From the NCBI RefSeq assembly GCF_002159175.1, contig NZ_NFGZ01000006.1, positions 1 through 64,000 of the forward strand: a DNA stretch of 64,000 nt, given 5' to 3'. Below, in pieces: positions 31,411 through 40,309 of the stretch. The DNA comes from Flavonifractor sp. An92 (GTDB lineage: Bacteria > Bacillota > Clostridia > Oscillospirales > Oscillospiraceae). The position numbers were made by a program, and so were the translations under genes. The notes under the pieces are model-generated. The model saw only the letters and a list, made by a program, of their open reading frames with translations, ran no database searches and was not told the origin of the DNA. Positions within the stretch are counted from its first letter, which is position 1. The number at the start of each line of letters is the position of its first letter.

Positions 31411-33597
31411 TTATTCCGCCTTGAGCCAGAGGCGCAGGCTCTGATACTCTCCCAGCATGGGGAGTGGATACCCGGCCTGCATCAGCACGTCGCCGGGCCA
31501 CGCCTGCTCGTCTCCGCTCACCCGGTAGTTCCGCGCGGGGTCCAGGCCGCGCAGCTTCACGCACCGGAAGGGAGGGCCGGCGTGGGTCTGTCCGGACACC
31601 ACACACAGAATGGCCGAGCTCTGATCGGGCGCCACATGCATCCAGCAGGTGGGCGCGCCGTCCGCCGTGGGGGCGGTCAGGCGGTAGTAGTCGCCCTGCT
31701 GGATGAGCTCGTAGCTCTCCCGGTAGGCCTGGATCTGCTCTTTCACCAGGTCCTTCTCCCGGTCCGACAGCTTGCCCAGGTCCATCTCATAGCCAAAGGT
31801 GCCCGACAGGGCCACCACGCCCCGGGTCTCCAGCGGCACGCTCCGGCCGGTCTGCTCATTGGGCACCGCCGAGACATGGGCGCCCATGGTGGACGGGGGA
31901 TAGGCAAAGGAGGTGCCGTACTGGATGGAGAGGCGGTCGATGGCGTCGGTGTTGTCGCTGCACCAGATCTGGGGGGTGTAGTAGAGCATACCCAGATCGA
32001 AGCGGCCGCCGCCGCCGGAACAGCCCTCGATGAGGGTGTGGGGGTTGGCCGCGCGGAAGCGCTCCAGCAGATCATAGACCCCCAGCACATAGCGGTGGTA
32101 GACCTCCCCCTGCCGGCCGGCGGGGATGGCGGCCGACCACACCTGGGTCAGCGAGCGGTTCATGTCCCACTTCAGATAGGACACGTTGGCGGTATCCAGC
32201 ACCTTCTGGAGGGTCTGGAAGATATACTCCCGCACCTCGGGCCGGGTGTAGTCCAGCACCAGCTGGCTGCGCCCGCGGGTGAAGGGGCGGCCGGGCGGGT
32301 TGAGGACCCAGTCCGGGTGCGCCCGGTAGAGGTCGCTGTCCTCGCTGACCATCTCGGGCTCGATCCAGAGGCCGAACTCCATGCCCAGGCCGTTGATCTC
32401 CGCGGACAGGGCGCTCAGGCCGCCGGGGAGCTTCTCCTCATTGGGATACCAGTCGCCCAGGCTGGTGAAGTCGTCGTTCCGGTGGCCGAACCAGCCGTCG
32501 TCCAGCACGAAGAGCTCCACGCCCAGCTTGGCGGCCTCCCGGGCCAGCTCCATCAGGCGGGGGGTGTCAAAGTGGAAATAGGCGGCCTCCCAGCTGTTCA
32601 CCAGCACCGGCTTGCGCCGGTCGCGCCAGACATCCCGCAGCAGGTGGCTGCGCACCGCCCGGTGGAACTGCCGGCTCATGGGGCCGAAGCCGTTGGGCGA
32701 GCAGATGAGGGCGGCCTCCGGCGTGGTGAACATCTTTCCGGGCTCCAGCGTCCAGCTGAAGTGGAAGGGGTGGATGCCCAGCGTGGCACGGGCGTTGTCG
32801 AACTGATCCCGCTCCACCGCGGCCTCAAAGTTACCGCTGTACAGAAGGCCCAGGCCGTAGCAGGTGCCGTGCTCCTCCCCGGCGCCCGGCTCACACAGCA
32901 TGACGAAGGGGTTGTGCTGGTGGCTGGAGATGCCGCGGATGCTGCCCACCGACTGCACGCCGGGGCGCAGGTGGGCGCGGTTCAGGCCCCGCTCCTTCAC
33001 ATGGCCGCCGTCAAAGGTGATGAAGTCCAGGTCGGCGCTGAGGAAGTCCAGGCAAGCCGAGGCCGCCCGGCAGATGCGCACCGGCTCGTCGCCCGTATTC
33101 ACGATGCGGACGGCCCGGGTGATGAGGTCGTACTCCTCCAGCACGCCGTAGAGCAGCTCCACCCGCACATGGGCGGAGATGTCCTCCAGGGTCAGGACCA
33201 GGGTCTCCGCCTCGTCCTCCGAGGCAAAGAACGCGGGCAGGCCCTCCAGGCCGTATTTTCCCTTCTTCACTTCCGCGCCCACATACCGCAGGTCAGCCAC
33301 ACGGCTGCCGTCGGCCAGCTCCAGCTCCAGCGAGGCCAGGCGGAAGTCGCCCGCCCCGGAGCCGGAATACTCCTGCGGCAGGGTGTCCAGCGAATAGGTC
33401 CGGTCCCGGCCCGCCTCGTCGGGGTTGGGCGAGAAGCCGCGGTCGGCAAACCGGATCAGCCGGGAGAGGTCGCCCTCCTGGATCTTCGGTCCGTAATAAG
33501 TGTGGAGCAGGACGCCGTTCCGGTCCGCCTTCATCTGATAGGTGGTGTTGCGGGTCTGCAAGGTAAAAATTTGCTTGTTATTTTCTTGGATAATCAT
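31411..33597 (-). CDS. galA: GH36 alpha-galactosidase (728 aa)
   Basis: The domain order is that of clostridial/Geobacillus GH36 enzymes: N-terminal beta-supersandwich, TIM barrel (about 320-640) and C-terminal beta-sandwich. Nucleophile D478 lies in YLKWDMNRS and acid/base D548 in CSDNTDAIDR, the same numbering as AgaA of G. stearothermophilus as I recall. VLDDGWFGHRNDD and FGLWIEPEMV are also conserved. There is no signal peptide, so it works on imported raffinose, melibiose or stachyose. The start MIIQENN is preceded by GAGGAG. It lies behind the transporter genes but has a terminator and its own promoter between. Confidence 0.93.
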   Translation of the reverse strand: MIIQENNKQIFTLQTRNTTYQMKADRNGVLLHTYYGPKIQEGDLSRLIRFADRGFSPNPDEAGRDRTYSLDTLPQEYSGSGAGDFRLASLELELADGSRVADLRYVGAEVKKGKYGLEGLPAFFASEDEAETLVLTLEDISAHVRVELLYGVLEEYDLITRAVRIVNTGDEPVRICRAASACLDFLSADLDFITFDGGHVKERGLNRAHLRPGVQSVGSIRGISSHQHNPFVMLCEPGAGEEHGTCYGLGLLYSGNFEAAVERDQFDNARATLGIHPFHFSWTLEPGKMFTTPEAALICSPNGFGPMSRQFHRAVRSHLLRDVWRDRRKPVLVNSWEAAYFHFDTPRLMELAREAAKLGVELFVLDDGWFGHRNDDFTSLGDWYPNEEKLPGGLSALSAEINGLGMEFGLWIEPEMVSEDSDLYRAHPDWVLNPPGRPFTRGRSQLVLDYTRPEVREYIFQTLQKVLDTANVSYLKWDMNRSLTQVWSAAIPAGRQGEVYHRYVLGVYDLLERFRAANPHTLIEGCSGGGGRFDLGMLYYTPQIWCSDNTDAIDRLSIQYGTSFAYPPSTMGAHVSAVPNEQTGRSVPLETRGVVALSGTFGYEMDLGKLSDREKDLVKEQIQAYRESYELIQQGDYYRLTAPTADGAPTCWMHVAPDQSSAILCVVSGQTHAGPPFRCVKLRGLDPARNYRVSGDEQAWPGDVLMQAGYPLPMLGEYQSLRLWLKAE

Positions 33598-33662
33598 AAA
33601 AGACTCCTCGCAAAGAAAGTTCGAATGTGCCCGCATGGTACGGGGTGCGACAGGGCACCACC

Positions 33663-33691
33663 ATTCTAAGCGATATTTCGATGAGATTCAA
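33663..33691 (-). promoter_or_regulatory. Promoter of the alpha-galactosidase gene
   Basis: On the minus strand TTGAAT, 17-base spacer, TAGAAT, 66 bases before the start codon. Confidence 0.6.
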
Positions 33692-33707
33692 TAGATAGCC
33701 GGGCATT

Positions 33708-33766
33708 TTAGAAAAATGCGACAGCCCCGGCAGGTCATGGGAAGCCCATGCAGAGGCTGTCGCATT
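33708..33766 (-). terminator. Terminator between permease and alpha-galactosidase genes
   Basis: AATGCGACAGCC pairs perfectly with GGCTGTCGCATT, with an inner CATGGG/CCCATG stem; on the minus strand TTTTTCT follows. It should reduce read-through from the transporter operon. Confidence 0.75.
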
Positions 33767-33779
33767 GAGGGGGAGCGGA

Positions 33780-34619
33780 TTATTTGCCGCCGGTGTTGGC
33801 GATGCCCTCAATGAACTGACGCTGGAAGATCATGTAGAGGATCACCATGGGCAGCATAGCCAGCAGGCTGCCCGCCATCAGGACGGGGAAGTTGGTGGAG
33901 AACTGGCCGCGCAGGGTGGCGAGGCCCGAAGACAGGGTCATCATGTTCAGGTCGGAGTTGACCACCAGAGGCCACATCAGGTCGCCGTAAGCGAACACCG
34001 CGGTGAAGATGGTCAGGGCCGCCACCGAGGTGCCGGTGAGGGGGAACATGACCTTGATGAAGGTCTCAAACTGGTTGCAGCCGTCCAGACAGGCGGCCTC
34101 TCCGATCTCATTGGGGATGCCCATGTAGGTCTGCCGCAGGAAGAAGGTGCCGAAGGCCGAGACGATGCCCGGGAACACCAGAGCGAAAATGGTGTTGGCC
34201 ATGCCCAGCTTGGCCACCATCTGATACTGGGGCAGGATGAAGATCTGGGAGGGCAGGGACATCTGGACCAGGATCAGGCCGAACAGGATGTTCTTTCCCT
34301 TAAAGTTCAGCTTGGCGAAGGCGTAGCCCGCCATGGAGCTGAACACCACGGCGCAGATGACCCGGAAGAAGATCATCAGCGCGGTATTCACGTACATGTT
34401 GACGAAGGGCAGAGAGGCGATGGCGTCCACAAAATTGTCCAGATTCCAGTGGGACGGGAAAATGATGGGCGGGATCTGCATGCTCTCCGTCTGGGTCTTG
34501 AAGCTGGTCAGGATCATCCACACAAAGGGGAAGATCATGATAATGGAGCCCAGGATCAGAAATACGTAGATCAGGATGGTGGACATCCGTCTGGTGCGCT
34601 GTAAAGAGCTCTGTTTCAT
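33780..34619 (-). CDS. Carbohydrate ABC transporter permease, MalG type (279 aa)
   Basis: Six membrane segments and the EAA loop with the conserved EAACLDGCNQFETFIKVMFP (E-A-A---G---------P) that docks to the ATPase are present. The C-terminal LPMVILYMIFQRQFIEGIAN is typical of the MalG/LacG type. It begins 15 bases after the MalF-type gene; the ATG is used because GGAGGGG lies nine bases upstream. With the binding protein and second permease it forms the import complex for an alpha-galactoside or similar oligosaccharide. Confidence 0.9.
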   Translation of the reverse strand: MKQSSLQRTRRMSTILIYVFLILGSIIMIFPFVWMILTSFKTQTESMQIPPIIFPSHWNLDNFVDAIASLPFVNMYVNTALMIFFRVICAVVFSSMAGYAFAKLNFKGKNILFGLILVQMSLPSQIFILPQYQMVAKLGMANTIFALVFPGIVSAFGTFFLRQTYMGIPNEIGEAACLDGCNQFETFIKVMFPLTGTSVAALTIFTAVFAYGDLMWPLVVNSDLNMMTLSSGLATLRGQFSTNFPVLMAGSLLAMLPMVILYMIFQRQFIEGIANTGGK

Positions 34620-34634
34620 CAAATTTCCCCTCCT

Positions 34635-35531
34635 TTACACATCGTAATTGACCCACTTCTTCTGGCCCACGAACTGGATGACCGTGATGATACCGATCAG
34701 GAACACGGTCCACACCACGATGGCGGCGCCGGAGCCGCGGCTGCCGGCCACGAAGGTCTCGCGGTAGAAGAGGTACATCAGGCTTTGTACGCTGGTCAGT
34801 GCCGGGTTGGTATCCTCCACCATCATGTAGATGAGGTCGTAGACCTTGATGGAGGACATGAGGCGCATGATCATGACCACAAACAGGGTGGGCGAGACCA
34901 TGGGCAGGGTGATCTGCAGGAACTGGTTGACCTTGCTGGTGCCGTCGATCTCGGCGGCCTCATAGTAGGACTTGGAGATGTTCTGCAGGCCCGCCAGCAG
35001 CAGCACGGCGTCGTAGCCGATGTTGCTCCAGATGGCCACGATGGCGCAGGCGATCATGACATACTTGGAATCGGTGATCCAGTTGATGTGGGTGCCGAAG
35101 ATCTGGTTGAGGATGCCGTAGTCGCTGTTGAAGATCCAGCGCCACACCATGGTGACGGCGGCGGGAGCACAGACCATGGGCAGGAAGAAGATGGTGCGGA
35201 AGATGCCCTTGCCCTTGATCTTGGCGTTGAGCATCATGGCCACCAGCAGGGACAGGAACAGTCCCACCGGCACGGTGAGGATACAGAACAGGATGGTGTT
35301 CCAGGTGGCGCGCCACACTTCGGGGTTCTGGAACATCTCCACATAGTTGCCGATGCCGATGAACTTGTAGTGTCCGAAGCCCAGGTGCTCACAGAAGCTG
35401 GTGTAAATGGTCTGCACGAACGGCCACAGGTTGAGCACGATCAGGCCGATCATGGTGGGGGCGATCATCAGATAGCCCCAGTTCTGCTCCCGACGGGCGG
35501 CGGCAGAGAGCTTCATTGTCTTATTTCCCAT
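34635..35531 (-). CDS. Carbohydrate ABC transporter permease, MalF type (298 aa)
   Basis: About six hydrophobic helices are visible with the N-terminal YLMIAPTMIGLIVLNLWPFV and EAA loop YYEAAEIDGTSKVNQFLQIT. It sits between the binding-protein and MalG-type genes, the usual order. It has AGGAGGG before its start and probably forms a heterodimer in the membrane with the next gene product. Confidence 0.9.
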   Translation of the reverse strand: MGNKTMKLSAAARREQNWGYLMIAPTMIGLIVLNLWPFVQTIYTSFCEHLGFGHYKFIGIGNYVEMFQNPEVWRATWNTILFCILTVPVGLFLSLLVAMMLNAKIKGKGIFRTIFFLPMVCAPAAVTMVWRWIFNSDYGILNQIFGTHINWITDSKYVMIACAIVAIWSNIGYDAVLLLAGLQNISKSYYEAAEIDGTSKVNQFLQITLPMVSPTLFVVMIMRLMSSIKVYDLIYMMVEDTNPALTSVQSLMYLFYRETFVAGSRGSGAAIVVWTVFLIGIITVIQFVGQKKWVNYDV

Positions 35532-35546
35532 GTCTCAACCCTCCTC

Positions 35547-36833
35547 TCAGGAATCGGCCAGCTTTTTGGCGGTCTCGGTGTTGATGAGGTTCTGGATCTG
35601 ATCCAGGCCGGTATCGATGTCCACCGAGCCGTTGTAGATGCTGGTCATGATGTCCACCACGCCGCTCTTCCACTTGGGACGGGCGGAGTTGTTGACGTAC
35701 TGCACGCAGTAGTCAAACTGGCTCATAATGGCGTTTTCCAGGTCCAGCTTATAATCGAACTGGTCGAAGGCGCTGATCCAGGTCTCCTCCAGGCCCTCAT
35801 AGGCCGGGATGGCGGCGCCGGACTCGCCCTGGATGCGCTGGGCCTCCTCGTCGGCGAAGTACTTCAGAACGTCCAGGCAGATGTCCAGGTTCTTGCCGTG
35901 GGCGCCGGTGGCGTAGGTCAGGCCGTTGGAGATGGTGGCGCGGCCGTCACCGCTGACCGGATCGGGAGCGGCGGGCAGCACAGCCACGTCCCACTTGCCC
36001 ACCATCTCGGGATAGTTGGTCATCTGGGCCAGCAGGTTCCAGCTGCCCTCCAGGAACATGGCGCCCTTGCCGGAGAAGAAGGCGGTACCGGGGGTAGTCT
36101 CGGCGAAGTAGGCCTGATCGGGGCACCAGTCGTAGCTCTGCAGGTTCACATAGTACTTGACGGCCTCCCGGGTGGCCTCCTGGTCAAATCCGCCCTTGGT
36201 CTTGTCCTCGGTGAGGATGCATCCGCCGTTCTGGTAGACGAAGTTGTGATAACCCAGCTGCTCGTCGTTGTAGGCCATGTAGCCATAGTTCCCGGTGGCG
36301 TCGTAGATGGCCTGGGACGCGGCCTCCAGATCATCCCAGGTCCAGGTATCGTCGGGGTAGGCCACCCCGGCGGCGTCAAACATCTCCTTGTTGTAGATCA
36401 GGCAGATGTTGTCCTTGTCCTTGGGCACGCCGTACATCCGTCCGTCGGTGCCCTGGGCGTTGCTGATGGAGATGTCGCTGTAATGCTCCTCATAGGGGAA
36501 CAGGTCGGTGACATCGGCCAGCATGCCGAATTCGGAATAGTAGAGGATCTGATCGGTGTGCATCCAGAACAGATCCGGCAGGGTGTTGCTCTCGGCCGCG
36601 GCCTCCAGCTTGGTCCAGTATTCGCTCCAGCTGGTGACCTGGACCTCGATCACCACATCCGGGTTGACGTTGGCTGTGTAGGCGTCACACATGGCCTGCA
36701 TGCCGTCCCGCTGACCCACGTCCCAGATCTGGAAGGTCAGATGGGTCTTGCCATCCGACGAACCACATCCGGAGAGGGAAACCATCAGCGCTGTCGCCAA
36801 CAACAGAGCCAATACGCGCGGTACTCGTTTCAT
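35547..36833 (-). CDS. Extracellular sugar-binding lipoprotein of ABC importer (428 aa)
   Basis: The signal peptide VLALLLATALMVSLSGCGSS has a lipobox (LSGC), so the protein is anchored outside the membrane. The body is a family-1 solute-binding protein (LTFQIWDVGQRDGMQAMCDA, NTLPDLFWMHTDQILYYSEF, GKGAMFLEGSWNLLAQMTN). It is the first gene of the permease operon and has its own AT-rich promoter about 70 bases upstream. The GH36 and AraC neighbours suggest an alpha-galactoside, but a broader oligosaccharide substrate is possible. Confidence 0.9.
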   Translation of the reverse strand: MKRVPRVLALLLATALMVSLSGCGSSDGKTHLTFQIWDVGQRDGMQAMCDAYTANVNPDVVIEVQVTSWSEYWTKLEAAAESNTLPDLFWMHTDQILYYSEFGMLADVTDLFPYEEHYSDISISNAQGTDGRMYGVPKDKDNICLIYNKEMFDAAGVAYPDDTWTWDDLEAASQAIYDATGNYGYMAYNDEQLGYHNFVYQNGGCILTEDKTKGGFDQEATREAVKYYVNLQSYDWCPDQAYFAETTPGTAFFSGKGAMFLEGSWNLLAQMTNYPEMVGKWDVAVLPAAPDPVSGDGRATISNGLTYATGAHGKNLDICLDVLKYFADEEAQRIQGESGAAIPAYEGLEETWISAFDQFDYKLDLENAIMSQFDYCVQYVNNSARPKWKSGVVDIMTSIYNGSVDIDTGLDQIQNLINTETAKKLADS

Positions 36834-36905
36834 GACTTTCTCTCCTCCTCTTTTGATCCTTTTGCGCTGGGAACGGCGCCGGGAACGCCGTTAATTTATA
36901 TTTAA

Positions 36906-36933
36906 TATATAATGATTGTGACGAAACTGTAAA
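36906..36933 (-). promoter_or_regulatory. Promoter of the sugar-binding protein operon
   Basis: On the minus strand TTTACA, 16-base spacer, TATATA, about 70 bases before the start codon. Confidence 0.5.
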
Positions 36934-36949
36934 TGAAAGTGTACCAGAA

Positions 36950-37012
36950 AAATATACCCAAATGCCGTATCATGCGCGTTCTGTGCATATCACACGACAT
37001 TCGGGTATATTT
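36950..37012. promoter_or_regulatory. Imperfect inverted repeat upstream of the sugar-transporter promoter
   Basis: AAATATACCCAAATG and CATTCGGGTATATTT match at 14 of 15 positions; extended to 21 bp the arms match at 18. The repeat lies just upstream of the promoter -35 and is a candidate site for an AraC regulator or a catabolite regulator. Confidence 0.5.
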
Positions 37013-37178
37013 CAATCATTTTCGTCAGATATTTAAGTATTCGACTTTATTTTTTGTGCAAGTCCACAAATTATACCCTGTTATCCCTGGATGGGCAGGA
37101 AAACAGCCCCAGCAAACAGCGCCGCCGAGCCGCAAAACCCGGGAATTCAATATATCATAATGTGCTGTGAACCGCCGG

Positions 37179-38063
37179 CTACCACAGGAAGGGCTCCCGT
37201 TTGGAGGCCGCCTTCCGGTCCTGCTGGGGGATGCTCTCCATGTATTCGCTGGGGGACATGCCGGTCTCCCGCCGGAAGGCTTTGGCGAAATAGTTGGCGT
37301 TGGCAAACCCCGACGCCTCCGCCACGTAGGTGATGGACGGGTCCTCTCCCCGGAGGAGGAGCTTGGCGTACTCCAGGCGCAGATGGGTGATGTACCGCCC
37401 GGGCGAGACGCCGGTCTGCCGGGTAAAGGTGCGGATCAGATGGGCCTTGGACACCTCCAGTCGCTCGGCCAGCTCGTCCAGCCCTTCCAGGAAGGGGAAC
37501 TCCGCCTGGATGATGCCCACCGCCGCCTCCACCAGGGGCGTGAGAGCCTGCCCCGCCGGTTCCTCCCCGCCGGAAGCGGGGCCCAGCAGCAGGTGGCTCA
37601 GCATGGTGTAGGCGTAGGCGCCGGCGGTGGTGCCGTTCAGCGGAGCGCTCTCCTCCTCCAATACCGCCAGCGACAGCACCGCCTCCCGCACCGCCGCGCC
37701 GCCCCGGGGGAAGAAGGCCGCGCCGTCGGTCATGCGCCGCTCCAGCAGCCGTCCGGGCAGTTCGCCCCCCAGCTGCACCAGCATGCACACGCTGTCTCCC
37801 ACGGACTGCACCGTGAAGGTGCCGCACTGCCAGAGGGCCAGCGCCTGTCCCGGGGCCAATACGTCGCTCCGGGCGTGGGAGACGGCGGTCACCGCTCCCT
37901 CCATCACGGCCACTACCCAGCAGCTCAGGTCTCCGGCATAGCCGCTGTACATCCCTCCGGAGGGCAGGGGCAGGATCCGGGCGGACGACAGGGTCAAAAG
38001 GCCGTCCACCGCCGGGTCCGGCGCAGTGGGGCGGACTTCACATGCTTTGGCTGGATCAATCAT
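37179..38063 (-). CDS. AraC-family regulator (294 aa)
   Basis: A cupin-like N-terminal sensor (VVAVMEGAVTAVSHARSDVL, PGQALALWQCGTFTVQSVG) is followed by a C-terminal AraC DNA-binding domain (LDELAERLEVSKAHLIRTFT, PSITYVAEASGFANANYFAK). The start MIDPAKACEV was chosen because GGAGGAACACGCT precedes it. It sits between the transporter ATPase gene and the binding protein gene, in the same direction, and likely activates the locus. The two sites near 36.98 and 39.39 kb are candidate targets. Confidence 0.88.
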   Translation of the reverse strand: MIDPAKACEVRPTAPDPAVDGLLTLSSARILPLPSGGMYSGYAGDLSCWVVAVMEGAVTAVSHARSDVLAPGQALALWQCGTFTVQSVGDSVCMLVQLGGELPGRLLERRMTDGAAFFPRGGAAVREAVLSLAVLEEESAPLNGTTAGAYAYTMLSHLLLGPASGGEEPAGQALTPLVEAAVGIIQAEFPFLEGLDELAERLEVSKAHLIRTFTRQTGVSPGRYITHLRLEYAKLLLRGEDPSITYVAEASGFANANYFAKAFRRETGMSPSEYMESIPQQDRKAASKREPFLW

Positions 38064-38081
38064 AGCGTGTTCCTCCAAAAA

Positions 38082-38122
38082 GGGACAGGAGCGGATGGGA
38101 AGCCGCTTCCTGTCCCTGTGGC
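38082..38122 (-). terminator. Terminator between ATPase and AraC genes
   Basis: On the minus strand GGGACAGGAAGCGG and CCGCTCCTGTCCC form a stem followed by TTTTT. The T-run abuts the AraC ribosome site, so the hairpin could also limit AraC expression. Confidence 0.65.
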
Positions 38123-38139
38123 CTGTGTATATCTGGACC

Positions 38140-39240
38140 TTAGTGGGCGATGGCCTGCTCGGTCTCCTTGTCAAAGAGGTGGATCTTCTCGCTCTTGAAG
38201 GTCAGGACGGCGGGGTCGCCCTCACGGCCCTTGAAGGTGGGCTCGGTGCGGATGACCAGGCGGTTGCCCTGGCACTCCACGTGGAGGCTGATCTCGGCGC
38301 CCATGAGCTCGGCGATCTCCACGGTGGTGGCGATGCTGCCGGGGCCGGCCTCGCCGGAATCGGCGGCGATGATGTCCTCGGGCCGGATGCCCAGCACCAC
38401 GGTCTTGCCCTCATAGGGGGCCACGGCCTCATTCATCCGCTGGGGCAGCGCCACGGCGGTACCGCAGACCTGGGCCGCATAGCCTTCGCCCTGCTTGACG
38501 ATGACGGCGTCCAGGAAGTTCATCTGAGGGGAGCCGATGAAGCCGGCCACGAACAGGTTGCAGGGGTAGTCGTAGAGCACCTGGGGGGCGTCGTTCTGCT
38601 GGATGACGCCGTCCTTCATGACCACGATGCGGTCGCCCATGGTCATGGCCTCGGTCTGGTCGTGGGTGACGTAGACGAAGGTGGTCTGCAGGCGCTTGTG
38701 CAGGCGGCTGATCTCCGCGCGCATGGCGGTACGGAGCTTGGCGTCCAGGTTGGACAGAGGCTCGTCCAGCAGGAACACGGAGGGGTTGCGCACCATGGCG
38801 CGGCCCAGAGAGACACGCTGCCGCTGGCCGCCGGAGAGGGCCTTGGGCTTGCGGTTCAGCAGGTGCTCCAGGTCCAGGGCGCGGGCCGCCTCGTGGACGC
38901 GGCGGTCGATCTCGTCCTTGGGCACCTTCTTCTGGATCAGGCCGAAGGCGATGTTCTTATAGACCGTCATGTGGGGGTAGAGGGCGTAGTTCTGGAACAC
39001 CATGGCAATGTCGCGGTCCTTGGGGGCCACGTCGTTGACCAGGCGGTCACCGATGTACAGCTCGCCGCCGGTGATGTCCTCCAGACCGGCGATCATCCGC
39101 AGGGTGGTGGACTTGCCGCAGCCGGAGGGGCCGACCAGGATGACGAACTCCTTGTCCTGAATCTCCAGATTCAGATCGGGCACGACCGTCACATTGCCGG
39201 GATAGGTTTTATTGACATGCTTGAACGTGATGCTTGCCAT
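38140..39240 (-). CDS. Sugar ABC importer ATPase, MsmK/UgpC type (366 aa)
   Basis: Walker A LVGPSGCGKST, Q-loop FQNYALYPHMTVY, signature LSGGQRQRVSLGRAM and Walker B VFLLDEPLSNLD are all present, with the C-terminal OB-fold regulatory domain (TVVLGIRPEDI, LMGAEISLHVECQGNRL). Such ATPases often serve several sugar importers of one cell. The start MASITFKHVN follows GGAGGTCAAGGATC. It is transcribed from its own promoter, with two direct repeats just upstream. Confidence 0.92.
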   Translation of the reverse strand: MASITFKHVNKTYPGNVTVVPDLNLEIQDKEFVILVGPSGCGKSTTLRMIAGLEDITGGELYIGDRLVNDVAPKDRDIAMVFQNYALYPHMTVYKNIAFGLIQKKVPKDEIDRRVHEAARALDLEHLLNRKPKALSGGQRQRVSLGRAMVRNPSVFLLDEPLSNLDAKLRTAMRAEISRLHKRLQTTFVYVTHDQTEAMTMGDRIVVMKDGVIQQNDAPQVLYDYPCNLFVAGFIGSPQMNFLDAVIVKQGEGYAAQVCGTAVALPQRMNEAVAPYEGKTVVLGIRPEDIIAADSGEAGPGSIATTVEIAELMGAEISLHVECQGNRLVIRTEPTFKGREGDPAVLTFKSEKIHLFDKETEQAIAH

Positions 39241-39342
39241 GATCCTTGACCTCCATGATCCCGCCTGTTTTGCGGGTAATTTATTGATGGTCTGTCCCGG
39301 CCATCTGACCGTCCGTCCCCGGAAAGACCTTCTTTGACACCA

Positions 39343-39371
39343 AGGATAGCACGCCCCTCTCCCCTGCGCAA
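39343..39371 (-). promoter_or_regulatory. Promoter of the MsmK-type ATPase gene
   Basis: On the minus strand TTGCGC, 17-base spacer, TATCCT, about 100 bases before the start codon. Two AAAATAGTGA direct repeats lie just upstream (39376-39405). Confidence 0.5.
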
Positions 39372-39375
39372 CAGC

Positions 39376-39405
39376 AAAATAGTGATTGTCCCGGTAAAAT
39401 AGTGA
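39376..39405. promoter_or_regulatory. Two AAAATAGTGA direct repeats, 20-bp spaced
   Basis: The 10-bp sequence AAAATAGTGA occurs at 39376-39385 and 39396-39405, immediately upstream of the ATPase promoter. Direct repeats at about two helical turns upstream of -35 fit an AraC activator site. Confidence 0.45.
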
Positions 39406-39526
39406 CGCTTCCGGCCCAAAAGCGCCCGATGTCATCCGATTACCCCATACATCAATTTATTGCTATTGAATTGCCCGGCGGGGTGTGATATCTTCACTCT
39501 AATAAGGATGAAAGGAAGGGTTCTGT

Positions 39527-40243
39527 TTGCTGTTCCGCCAAGACTATCGCGCGCCCGGTCCGGGCATCCGCAAGGATGAGCCGGAAAAGACCGGCCCCGC
39601 CCGGATGCTCCAGATCATTCAGCTGGAGGCGGGCTCCATTCTCCTTCTGAATGTGCTCTTTCTGCTCTCCTGCATCCCCATCGTCACCCTTCCGCCCGCC
39701 CTCTTCGCCATGAATCAGGTCATCCGCAAGATGATGCTGGACCGGCCGGTGCTGTGCTTTTACGACTACCGCACCGCCTTCCGCACCTACTGGAAGCGGG
39801 CCTACGGCGCCTTCTTCCTTACCGCCGTTCCCCTGGTGGCGTCGGGCTTCGGCGCGTGGTTCTACCTGCTGCGGGCCGCGGAAAATCCCATCCTCTTTGC
39901 CCCCTTCCTGGTCTGCTCCACCATTTTTCTGGTGACCCTGCTCTCCTCGGTCTGCCTCTACGGCACCCTGAGCACCGGAATGGAGTTCCGCCCCGCCCTG
40001 CGCATGGCCCTGGCGCTGGGCCTGGGAAAACCCCTGCGGCCCATCCTGGCCGTCATCTTGGGCTACGGCCTGGCGGCGTTCGGCATTCTCCAGCTCCCCA
40101 TTAGCCTGATCTATGAGGTCTTTCTGGGCTTCTCCCTCCCCTGCCTCCTGGCGAATTTCTTCCTGCGCACCCTGCTGCGGGACTACTGCCCCACGCCCAA
40201 GCCGGACTTTCCGGAGGATGAGTCCGACCACCCGGACGCATAA
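39527..40243 (+). CDS. DUF624/YesL-family membrane protein (238 aa), TTG start
   Basis: The product has about four to five membrane helices (ILLLNVLFLLSCIPIVTLPP, AYGAFFLTAVPLVASGFGAW, FLVCSTIFLVTLLSSVCLYG) and matches the YesL family, common beside sugar ABC transporters and of unknown function. GAAAGGAAGG lies before the TTG. It is divergent from the MsmK-type ATPase; the association with carbohydrate uptake is by genomic habit only. Confidence 0.78.
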   Translation: MLFRQDYRAPGPGIRKDEPEKTGPARMLQIIQLEAGSILLLNVLFLLSCIPIVTLPPALFAMNQVIRKMMLDRPVLCFYDYRTAFRTYWKRAYGAFFLTAVPLVASGFGAWFYLLRAAENPILFAPFLVCSTIFLVTLLSSVCLYGTLSTGMEFRPALRMALALGLGKPLRPILAVILGYGLAAFGILQLPISLIYEVFLGFSLPCLLANFFLRTLLRDYCPTPKPDFPEDESDHPDA

Positions 40244-40254
40244 TATTCCAAATC

Positions 40255-40298
40255 AAAGGCCCGCGGCGAAACAATCCGTTTCGCCGCGGGCCTTTTTC
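40255..40298. terminator. Bidirectional terminator
   Basis: AAAGGCCCGCGGCGAA and TTCGCCGCGGGCCTTT, a 16-bp stem with T-run, serves the convergent YesL and G3E GTPase genes. Confidence 0.85.
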
Positions 40299-40309
40299 CT
40301 ATTTTTCCA

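Larger units (their letters stand above)
36834..37178. other. 345-base intergenic region upstream of the sugar-binding protein gene
   Basis: This AT-rich gap holds a leftward promoter (36906-36933) and an inverted repeat upstream of it (36950-37012). The remaining 37013-37178 is AT-rich at first and then GC-rich. I see no open reading frame with a ribosome site, RNA gene or riboswitch fold in it. Confidence 0.6.
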
